Made by a program: the position numbers and the translations under genes | Assembly: GCA_010671965.1 (NCBI GenBank) | Contig: JAAHIC010000330.1 | Coordinates: 1 to 5,716 of the forward strand | Length of the DNA: 5,716 nt | Source of the DNA: Leptolyngbya sp. SIO4C5 | Lineage (GTDB): Bacteria > Cyanobacteriota > Cyanobacteriia > Phormidesmidales > Phormidesmidaceae | Reading direction: 5' to 3' | Notes under the pieces: generated by a model | Database searches by the model: none | What the model was told of the DNA's origin: nothing | Seen by the model: only the letters and a program-made list of their open reading frames with translations | Part shown: positions 1 through 5,716 of the stretch, in pieces | Layout: each line of letters opens with the position of its first letter | Position numbering within the stretch: the first letter of the stretch is position 1

Positions 1-1899
1 GGCTGCCAAATCCAGCTCATCTGTGCTCTCCGTTTCTTCAAACAGCCCCGATAGACTCTCATCTGTATCGGCTACCTGAATTTCTGTACTGTCAGCATCT
101 TCTACCTCGTCATCAAACATAGATGAGAAGTCTTCAGTTTCTGCGTCAAAAGCAGACAAATCCTCCAGTTCAGAGTCAGCAACTGCTTCATCTGAAACTT
201 CAAGCGCTTCAACAGTGAAGTCTAAATCATCTGGTCCCTCGGCTGATTCAGCCTCAGCCGAGTCATCTGCTACACCCAAGTCAAAGATTAGCTCGTCTGT
301 CGCTGATGTCACAGGCTCCTGGCTGGCAGCTTCTTCACTCTCACCAAAATCTAGAGTGAACTCCTCTGCGTCACTGCCATCGCCAATGTCGCTAAAGTCC
401 AACTCATCGTCTGCCTCGGATGGGGCTGCCAAATTGTCAAAGCCTGAATCATCGCTGTCAAAGGTTGCGCCTAGCTCATCTAAGTCTGCTGAGGACGATT
501 CGCTCTCAGATAGCAAGTCATCAAAGTCAAGGTCTGCTGATGTTGCGGCTGTCGCCGTCGGCGCTGAAGTGTCCGCCAAATTCGCCTCTAGATCAAAATC
601 TAGATCAGCAGCTTCATCGGCATCTCCGGCCAGAACATCCGACTCATCGGTCAGAGACCAGTCCTGCTCTAGCTCTAAGCCTTCTGCCTCTGACGAACTT
701 TCTTCACTAACCGAGTTTTCGGCGAACAGGGAATCCAAGGCTTCATCATCTGATTCAGCCGCAACTTCTGGCATCTCAAATGCGAGGTCTAAGGATGTCT
801 CTGGTTCATTCGACCCTTCCCAGGGATCGCTAATTGGCTCTAAATCGAAGGAGGAAGCTTCAGAGCTGTCTGAGTCAAGGCCGGTCGATGCATCATCGTC
901 TGCCCAAAGATCGCTAGAGAGGTCGTCTGCCACAATCGACGCATCAGCTTCAGAAACTACAGCGTTTTCTATAATTTCTGCACTCTCTAATAAGTCAACT
1001 TCATCTGCCGGCTCAGCCGACTCATTCGCCCCAGTCTCATCACTAGACTCGATCGCAAAAGTCTGATCAAAATCGGCGTCAAAGTCGGCAGCCGTAGCAG
1101 CGGCGGCAGGCGCTGGCGTTAAGCCGACAGCATCATCCCCCTCGAACTCGTTAAAAAAGTCATCTAGCTCATCTAATCCTCCTGTTGGCGGCACAGATGA
1201 GCGAGTAGGGGGAGCTGATCCTGGGGTTAAGTCGGGTGTAAGGGTAGATTCAGCCGGATCGCTGTCAGCGGCCTCGGCTTCGTCATCAAACATCCCAAGC
1301 AAATCGGAGACATCAGACTCGGCTGAATCAGAAATAGTTTCTCTCGGCTCAGCTTCATCAGAGGTTAGCTGCTCTGGCTCATCCCCAAACAGATCTCCCA
1401 GATCATCTGTCACAGCCAGATCTTCAGCCTGATTGTCAGCAGGAGTCTCCGCTAGCAAATCAGAAAAATCGTCATCGGCGATATTGACATCTAGCGCGTC
1501 TGCCTCGCCAGCAGAGATTTCGTCTGCCACTTCTTCTTGCCAAGATGTGTCTAGCCTATTCGCATCTCCTTCAAACAGATCGGCTAAGCTGTTCAGCTCT
1601 GCCATCCCCATTTCCGGGCCGTTGTGCAGGGCAGACCGAACGGGAGGAGCCTCTATTGGCTCTAACAAAATCTCAGGAGTGGGCAAATCGCTAGGGGTGT
1701 TGCTTGAGTCTGCCAATTCATGCTGGGGCGGCTCATCTGCCGCAGAGGATGCCAGAGACTCCTCAAAATTTAGCTCATCAGCTGGATCCGCCGCCGCGCC
1801 AAATAGATCGCCTAAATCATCTCCACTCTCTGAAACGTCATCATCGCTCAGCAAGTCCTCTAAGGCCGCTGATTCATCTAGCGATAAGACATCGTCTGG
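1..1899 (-). other. Long acidic low-complexity linker region of the CheA-like gene
   Basis: Residues about 276-908 are rich in Asp, Glu, Ser and Ala and are probably disordered. Residues 509-908 contain no Lys, Arg or His, and about one third are Asp or Glu by hand count. One less repetitive island at about 374-399 (LADLFEGDANRLD, then TSWQEE) looks like a conserved interaction motif rather than filler. The coding strand is purine-rich here, which gives long serine-rich open frames on the opposite strand. Confidence 0.8.
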
Positions 1900-2724
1900 C
1901 AGCATCTGCTGCAGTCCATCGGAGACACTCACTTCAGCCGCACGACCAGATAAAACAAGGTCTTGCCCCTGTTTAAGATCTTTAATCACGACCGGGGCCA
2001 AATCCCGATAGGTATTGTCCTCATTGGCGATCGCGGCTTGAGCTGACTTGACTAAATCGCACCAGTTAACCAGGTCAAACTGTTCGCCAATCCGGCTGAG
2101 AGAGTTACAGACTTCCTGAAGCTGGTAGCGGGTAGCCGACGAGTCCTGCTGCTTAAACAGCTTGAGCATGTCCCGCAGGGAGCTAGGCACATCGCTCTTG
2201 AAGACTAAATCTAGGGCGCTCTGTTCGGCATGGCTGGTAGCCGCAGCGGGCGGGCGGCGGGCGGCGGGCGCAGCAGCAGGGGACTCTGGGGCGATTGCGC
2301 TTTGCTGAACTAGACTGTTGAGATGCTCATCTAGCTGACCAAAAACCGGCTCCACGTTGGTCATAATTTCCTGAGCCTTGTCCTCAGTCAGGCCAAAAGG
2401 CCCCTGAAGCTGCTCCAGAAGCTCCTGCAGGGCATCGAAAACCTGAAGACACATGGTTTCCAAAGCGCGATCGACGCGAACTGGCGACTCCTTCAAAATT
2501 TTGAAATAGTCTTCTAGACGATGAGAGGCCCGCTGCATACTCTCGATGCCCAGCATCGCCGCTCCGCCTTTCACCGAATGCGCGGCCCGAAAAACCTCAT
2601 TTGCCATCTCCGGATCGGCAATGGTGGCCTGAAGATTCAGCAAGCCCTGCTCGATGGTATTGAGGTGGTCTTTAGCCTCCTCAATAAAGTAGCCCATGAT
2701 TCGCTGTTGTTGTTCTGGCAACAT
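1..2724 (-). CDS. CheA/PilL-like histidine kinase, N-terminal part (3' end outside window)
   Basis: This is the kinase partner of the upstream chemoreceptor. It starts at ATG 2724-2722, with AGGGGG 8 nt upstream and an in-frame TAG at 2739-2737 that excludes a longer start; Met10 (2697) is a weaker alternative. The frame is open for exactly 908 codons to the left edge. Residues 1 to about 110 form an Hpt domain with FRAAHSVKGGAAMLG at 45-59, where His49 is the expected phospho-acceptor. Residues 142-165 are an Ala/Pro/Arg linker. Residues about 168-270 are a second helical segment resembling an Hpt domain but with Asn207 where His would fall. From about 276 on it is acidic, low-complexity and probably disordered, with repeated short motifs such as DLGDLFG (303-309, 441-447) and SLADLFEGD (379-387). 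The last Lys is 251 and the last Arg is 508. Dimerisation, ATPase, CheW-like and receiver domains are not seen; they are expected downstream from the family. Synechocystis PilL is split into two genes, PilL-N and PilL-C, so a dispensable linker between the halves has precedent. With only the N-terminal part visible, a stand-alone PilL-N-type protein remains possible. Confidence 0.88.
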   Translation of the reverse strand, partial: MLPEQQQRIMGYFIEEAKDHLNTIEQGLLNLQATIADPEMANEVFRAAHSVKGGAAMLGIESMQRASHRLEDYFKILKESPVRVDRALETMCLQVFDALQELLEQLQGPFGLTEDKAQEIMTNVEPVFGQLDEHLNSLVQQSAIAPESPAAAPAARRPPAAATSHAEQSALDLVFKSDVPSSLRDMLKLFKQQDSSATRYQLQEVCNSLSRIGEQFDLVNWCDLVKSAQAAIANEDNTYRDLAPVVIKDLKQGQDLVLSGRAAEVSVSDGLQQMLPDDVLSLDESAALEDLLSDDDVSESGDDLGDLFGAAADPADELNFEESLASSAADEPPQHELADSSNTPSDLPTPEILLEPIEAPPVRSALHNGPEMGMAELNSLADLFEGDANRLDTSWQEEVADEISAGEADALDVNIADDDFSDLLAETPADNQAEDLAVTDDLGDLFGDEPEQLTSDEAEPRETISDSAESDVSDLLGMFDDEAEAADSDPAESTLTPDLTPGSAPPTRSSVPPTGGLDELDDFFNEFEGDDAVGLTPAPAAAATAADFDADFDQTFAIESSDETGANESAEPADEVDLLESAEIIENAVVSEADASIVADDLSSDLWADDDASTGLDSDSSEASSFDLEPISDPWEGSNEPETSLDLAFEMPEVAAESDDEALDSLFAENSVSEESSSEAEGLELEQDWSLTDESDVLAGDADEAADLDFDLEANLADTSAPTATAATSADLDFDDLLSESESSSADLDELGATFDSDDSGFDNLAAPSEADDELDFSDIGDGSDAEEFTLDFGESEEAASQEPVTSATDELIFDLGVADDSAEAESAEGPDDLDFTVEALEVSDEAVADSELEDLSAFDAETEDFSSMFDDEVEDADSTEIQVADTDESLSGLFEETESTDELDLAA
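2027..2034. repeat. HIP1 palindrome GCGATCGC
   Basis: A perfect HIP1 octamer, the highly iterated palindrome over-represented in many cyanobacterial genomes. It lies within the kinase coding sequence, at the end of the second Hpt-like segment. It is useful as a lineage marker rather than as a functional site. Confidence 0.85.
2247..2271. repeat. GC-rich heptamer tandem repeat with a G-quadruplex pattern
   Basis: The plus strand has about three tandem copies of CGGGCGG (2251-2257, 2258-2264 and 2265-2271, the last with one mismatch), preceded by a partial copy. Four GGG runs at 2248-2250, 2252-2254, 2259-2261 and 2266-2268 are separated by loops of 1, 4 and 4 nt, which fits the standard G-quadruplex pattern on the template strand of the kinase gene. 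It encodes the Ala/Pro/Arg linker at about residues 152-159, just after the Hpt domain. The unit of 7 is not a multiple of 3, so gain or loss of one copy would shift the reading frame. Confidence 0.75.
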
Positions 2725-2732
2725 CGCGGTTT

Positions 2733-2738
2733 CCCCCT
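2733..2738 (-). promoter_or_regulatory. Ribosome binding site of the CheA-like gene
   Basis: On the minus strand AGGGGG lies 8 nt before the ATG at 2724. It is a good Shine-Dalgarno match at normal spacing. Met10 (2697) has only GAATC-like sequence in front of it, so this site decides the start. The in-frame stop TAG (2739-2737) overlaps the site. Confidence 0.7.
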
Positions 2739-2778
2739 ACGTGCTTGCTATATTCTTCGGCCCCAGGCGGTTAAAACG

Positions 2779-2784
2779 ATTGTA
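2779..2784 (-). promoter_or_regulatory. Possible -10 element upstream of the CheA-like gene
   Basis: On the minus strand TACAAT differs from the TATAAT consensus at one base. A start site about 7 nt downstream would give a 5' leader of about 48 nt before the ATG at 2724. No convincing TTGACA-like -35 box is seen at 16-18 nt upstream, so this is a weak candidate that could be chance. Confidence 0.22.
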
Positions 2785-2846
2785 TCTGGCCTACCAAGAT
2801 TCTCCATGCTGCTAACGGACGTGAAGTAAAAGCCTAATGGCTCCAA

Positions 2847-2861
2847 TCTAGCGAATCTAGA
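2847..2861. repeat. Short inverted and direct repeat in the intergenic gap
   Basis: TCTAG-CGAAT-CTAGA forms a 5-bp inverted repeat with a 5-nt loop. It overlaps two direct copies of AATCTAG (2845-2851 and 2854-2860) spaced by 2 nt. The stem is AT-rich and has no U-tract after it, so it is not a convincing terminator. It could be a binding site for a regulator or chance. Confidence 0.3.
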
Positions 2862-2882
2862 CAAGGACAAGGTACTTTAGCG

Positions 2883-5716
2883 TTAAGCCCCTCGCGTATC
2901 CTCTGGCTCGACCTTGAATCGCTCTACAGAAGTGAGCAAGTCGCGGGCAACCCCGACTAGATTTTGCAGCGAGGCGGATACCCGCTGCGCTTCCTGCGAA
3001 GTCTCTTGGGCCGTCAGCTCAACTGACTGCATAACCTGAGCGACCGCGCGCGAAGTCTCCGTCTGCTCAACCGTATCGGCGGTGATTGAACGCACCAGCA
3101 CGTCAATGCGGTTAGATACCTGAATAATATCTTCCAGCGATCGCTTCGCCTGCTCTGCCAGCCGCGTTCCTTCAATGACCTGCTGCGTCCCTTCCTCCAT
3201 CGCCGTCATGACGCCGCTGGTTTCACTTTGAATCTGCAGGACGATTTGCTCAATCTCTTTAGAAGCTTTGGCAGCGCGATCGGCTAGCTGCCGGACTTCG
3301 TCGGCTACAATCGCAAAGCCGCGACCGGCCTCCCCGGCACGAGCTGCCTCAATGCTGGCATTGAGGGCTAGGAGGTTCGTCCGCGACGCAATCTGCGAAA
3401 TCAACGCCACAATCTTAGAAATTTCCTGGGAAGACTCGGCTAAGCGCTTTACCTTGCGAGTGGTTTCCGCCACCGTTTCGCGAATCTCTAAAATACCGGC
3501 TACAGTCCGCTCGACTGCTTCTCCCCCTCGCAGAGCCGTAGACGAAGCCGAACGGGCCACGTCCTCTGCTTCACGCGCACTTTCGGCCACCCGCTGAATC
3601 GAGTCCGTCATGACCTGCACTGAGTTTAGGGTGACGGCTAGTTCCTCCGCTTGGCGCAGCGCATCTGAGGACAAGCTGCGGGCAAACACCTCATTTTCAA
3701 CTGAGCCTTTGCTCACCTGTCGGGCCGCCACGCTCACCTGCTGCACAATCTCCCGTAGGTTTTGAATCGTCAGGTTGAAGGAATCAGCCACCGCACCCAG
3801 CACGTCTGGAGTGACTTCTGCTTGAACCGTGAGATCACCTCTGGCTGCGCCTTCTACGTCATCTAATAGACGAATTACCTGGCGCTGCAGGTCTTCTTTA
3901 GCTTGCTCCTGTTCCTGCGCTTTGCGCTGAGCCTCGCTGGTGGTGGTTAAGATCCCCCGGGCCATCTGGTTAAAATTGTGGGCAAGCTGGCCTAAATCAT
4001 CATCGGTATAGACAGCAGCTCTAGCCCCCAGATTGCCCTGAGAAACCAGCTCAAACTGCTGCTTCAAGTTGGCAACTGACTGCTTGACCCGTCGATTGGC
4101 CAGATAGCCCATACCCAGAGCCGCACCAAAGCTAGCCACTCCGGCTGCGCCAACCATCGAAAATCGATACAGGGGAGAGGCAACCGCCGTTGTTCCCTCT
4201 TGATTGGCGCGGCTATCAAAGCCAAAGTTGACAAAAGCCACTGCTAAAGCTGAAACAATGCCAGCAGCACCCGCTACTAGCAGACGCTTTGTATCAAACG
4301 AAGCATTTTCTACCGGCGCTAGCCATCCCTGTTCGACAGTTGGCTTAATTTCTTCTTCAGAATCTTCCGCAGCAAAGACAGGCAGCGCCTCTGCATCGCT
4401 GGAAAGGCCCGAAATACCGAAGACTTCATCGTCATCGCTGATGGCAGCAGATTCTCCACTGTCAACTAAGTCAAACCCAGAGCCGTTGCTGCTGAGTCTC
4501 TCGTCGCGTCCTAGCCCAGACGAGCCCACTGAGGGACTGGTAAATCCCGCTGAGCTATCCGAAAGCTCGAAGTCAGGCAGGCTGCCTAGATCATCGAATT
4601 CATCAAACTCGTCTAGAAAATCGACGTTACTCTGATCGCTGTCTAGCTCTTCAGAAAAGCTGGTAGAGGCCCCGTTTTCGGAAAAGTCCTCGCTAAAGTC
4701 CTCGTAGTCGCTGTCTATATTAGGAGGAGCAGTGTCTGGCGAGGCGACGAAGGTCATATCTTCCGACCCATAGGCTGCCGGTGGCGAATAGTCTGCCTCG
4801 ACTTCTACCTCTGAAAAATCGCCTGATTCAGATTCAGGCCCCGGCATGAATAACGTTTGCTCATCTTCATGGCCTTGATGCTGCGGTTCGTCGTAGGCAC
4901 TGCTGTGAGGCGCGGCGCTAAAAGTTGTTTCCTCGCCCCGCAGCTCCTCTGTGAAGTCTTCGCTAGCAAACCCCTCTGAATAGCGACCGTCATCTTCAAA
5001 GGCCGGAAAAGGCGAATCAGAGTCATCGAATAAATCTGCGTCAAAATCTGGCTCATCAGCGGCTGGACTATCCACAAAGACATCTGGCTGGCTAGCCGCG
5101 AACGGATCTCCGGCCTCCGTCTCTCTAGCTTCTTCGTCTGGACTAGCGGCGAACGGATTGTCAAAGTCATTAAAGTCACTTTCCGGGCTAGTATCTAGCT
5201 CATCAAACTGAGCCTCCGTACCGACTGCAAAAGGATTGACTTCATCCGGTTCTGCTTCTAGAGAATTGGCAAATGGATCGCCTGACTCTTCAAAGCTCTC
5301 TAAATCTAAGTCAGCAAAGTCCAAATCTGAATTGAGCAGTTCTTCATTGTTGTCTGTGCCCGTAGCCGATTTTGCACCGCTGCTGCTTTCAACGGCATCG
5401 GCTAGATCATCGTCGTTGAGAAACGAATCTTCGACGGGGTCGGCTGGGTCGCTAGAGAATTGGCTGGCATAGGCCAAACCATTGTTGGCGTAGTCTACGA
5501 ACTCTGGATCGGAGGTCAACTGCAAAACTGACTTGTACTGATCGCAGGCCATTTCATACTGCTGGAGGCCATAACAATAGATATGCCCTCGCAGTAGGAG
5601 CACGTTAGGATCGCTGGGATACTCCTCTGCTAGCTGATCAATAGCAGTTGCTGCTTCTTCGTAGCTGCCCTGCATATAGGCTCTCTCAGCTTTCTGATAT
5701 GCTTGAGAGTAGTCTG
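2883..5716 (-). CDS. Methyl-accepting chemotaxis protein, PilJ/HmpD-like (5' end outside window)
   Basis: This is a chemoreceptor that would control a CheA-type kinase through CheW, probably for pilus-based motility. The stop is TAA at 2885-2883. The frame is open to the right edge. The first in-window ATG (5675) is probably internal, because 13 codons upstream ([13 protein letters not shown]) continue the same TPR-like helix; 943 residues are visible. Numbering from that Met: TPR-like helices at about 1-70 ([15 protein letters not shown] at 27-40); acidic linker at about 72-446; membrane helices at about 464-484 and 505-526 with a loop of only about 20 residues; HAMP-like segments at about 527-580 and 601-648; MCP signalling domain at about 660-905, with its hairpin tip around [17 protein letters not shown] (766-782) and [15 protein letters not shown] (784-798). 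Basic residues flank both helices on the outer sides (K463/R464, R528/R529), so both ends should be cytoplasmic and no periplasmic sensor domain exists. It ends VEPEDTRGA, without an NWETF-type CheR tether. The family call is firm. The pilJ, hmpD or other tax-cluster identity is inferred from architecture and the downstream cheA-like gene. Confidence 0.93.
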   Translation of the reverse strand, partial: DYSQAYQKAERAYMQGSYEEAATAIDQLAEEYPSDPNVLLLRGHIYCYGLQQYEMACDQYKSVLQLTSDPEFVDYANNGLAYASQFSSDPADPVEDSFLNDDDLADAVESSSGAKSATGTDNNEELLNSDLDFADLDLESFEESGDPFANSLEAEPDEVNPFAVGTEAQFDELDTSPESDFNDFDNPFAASPDEEARETEAGDPFAASQPDVFVDSPAADEPDFDADLFDDSDSPFPAFEDDGRYSEGFASEDFTEELRGEETTFSAAPHSSAYDEPQHQGHEDEQTLFMPGPESESGDFSEVEVEADYSPPAAYGSEDMTFVASPDTAPPNIDSDYEDFSEDFSENGASTSFSEELDSDQSNVDFLDEFDEFDDLGSLPDFELSDSSAGFTSPSVGSSGLGRDERLSSNGSGFDLVDSGESAAISDDDEVFGISGLSSDAEALPVFAAEDSEEEIKPTVEQGWLAPVENASFDTKRLLVAGAAGIVSALAVAFVNFGFDSRANQEGTTAVASPLYRFSMVGAAGVASFGAALGMGYLANRRVKQSVANLKQQFELVSQGNLGARAAVYTDDDLGQLAHNFNQMARGILTTTSEAQRKAQEQEQAKEDLQRQVIRLLDDVEGAARGDLTVQAEVTPDVLGAVADSFNLTIQNLREIVQQVSVAARQVSKGSVENEVFARSLSSDALRQAEELAVTLNSVQVMTDSIQRVAESAREAEDVARSASSTALRGGEAVERTVAGILEIRETVAETTRKVKRLAESSQEISKIVALISQIASRTNLLALNASIEAARAGEAGRGFAIVADEVRQLADRAAKASKEIEQIVLQIQSETSGVMTAMEEGTQQVIEGTRLAEQAKRSLEDIIQVSNRIDVLVRSITADTVEQTETSRAVAQVMQSVELTAQETSQEAQRVSASLQNLVGVARDLLTSVERFKVEPEDTRGA
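3137..3144. repeat. HIP1 palindrome GCGATCGC
   Basis: The second perfect HIP1 octamer, inside the MCP signalling domain of the receptor gene. Two perfect copies in 5.7 kb is more than the roughly 0.1 expected for a random octamer. Several one-mismatch relatives are also present (for example near 2467 and 3277), which supports a cyanobacterial origin. Confidence 0.85.

Larger units (their letters stand above)
2725..2882. other. 158-bp spacer between receptor and kinase genes
   Basis: No gene is supported here. Read on the minus strand, it begins after the receptor stop with a tandem CCTTGT pair (2861-2872), then two AATCTAG copies on the plus strand (2845-2851, 2854-2860). A possible -10 box follows at 2779-2784, and the ribosome binding site of the kinase gene closes it. 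The gap is long for tightly coupled genes, so the kinase gene may have its own promoter. No strong hairpin followed by a U-tract is present, so read-through from the receptor gene is also likely. Confidence 0.6.

Noticed and set aside
215..1066. Long serine-rich open frame on the plus strand
   Set aside because: It is antisense to the acidic kinase linker. GAx codons for Asp/Glu read backward give TC-rich serine codons and suppress stops. It has no fold-like sequence and no fitting ribosome binding site.
1..1860. CRISPR-like or tandem DNA repeat array in the TC-rich region
   Set aside because: Recurring TCATCT-like words reflect Asp/Glu codons. There is no constant repeat length or spacer pattern.
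1433..2011. Second serine-rich plus-strand open frame
   Set aside because: The same antisense effect of the acidic linker, with low-complexity Ser/Ala composition and no recognisable domain.
2521..2829. Plus-strand open frame over the Hpt region and spacer
   Set aside because: It is antisense to the strongly supported Hpt domain start and has no recognisable motif.
2847..2861. Rho-independent terminator after the receptor gene
   Set aside because: The stem is only 5 bp, AT-rich, and not followed by a U-tract on the minus strand.
3268..3597. Plus-strand Ala/Arg/Ser-rich open frame
   Set aside because: It lies opposite the highly conserved MCP signalling tip, so it is an antisense shadow of that domain.
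4204..4635. Plus-strand open frame opposite the receptor linker and membrane hairpin
   Set aside because: Antisense shadow of the receptor gene, again Ser/Lys/Ala-rich without domain features. The opposite strand encodes a clear MCP.
4805..5179. Alternative minus-strand frame inside the receptor linker
   Set aside because: It is out of frame within the receptor gene and its composition fits a shifted reading of the acidic repeats. No start signal or domain supports it.
5673..5675. ATG at 5675 as the true start of the receptor
   Set aside because: The frame continues upstream to the edge, and the upstream residues extend the same TPR-like helix. Met lies mid-helix, and a ribosome binding site in front of it is not convincing.

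Overview
The window looks like cyanobacterial chromosome. It carries two large minus-strand genes, both cut by the window edges, and little else. Pointers to a cyanobacterium are two perfect HIP1 palindromes (GCGATCGC at 2027-2034 and 3137-3144), balanced base composition, and the gene pair itself: a PilJ-type chemoreceptor with an N-terminal TPR-like segment, followed by a CheA/PilL-type kinase with an N-terminal Hpt domain. I cannot name the species.

Layout in the direction of transcription (right to left): (1) 5716-2883 is a methyl-accepting chemotaxis protein. Its true start lies beyond position 5716, because the frame stays open to the edge. It has a TPR-like N-terminus, about 375 residues of acidic low-complexity linker, a tight two-helix membrane hairpin, two HAMP-like segments and a full MCP signalling domain. 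(2) 2882-2725 is a 158-bp gap with a weak possible promoter, short repeats and the ribosome binding site of the next gene. (3) 2724-1 is the first 908 codons of a CheA-like kinase, with no stop before the edge. It has an Hpt domain with phospho-acceptor His49, a short Ala/Pro/Arg linker encoded by a GC-rich heptamer repeat, a second Hpt-like helical segment that appears to lack the histidine, and then more than 630 residues of highly acidic linker. The kinase, CheW-like and receiver domains expected for this family would lie beyond position 1.

The two genes fit together as the receptor and kinase of one chemosensory array. Related cyanobacterial loci (Synechocystis tax/pil/pix clusters, Nostoc hmp cluster) order the genes patA-like regulator, cheY, cheW, mcp, cheA and control type IV pilus motility, phototaxis or hormogonium function. 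The system type is therefore known. The less ordinary part is the very long, acidic, motif-bearing linkers in both partners. The kinase linker runs 400 residues without a single Lys, Arg or His and carries about ten copies of a short hydrophobic-acidic motif. Long open frames on the plus strand are serine-rich antisense shadows of these acidic linkers, not genes.
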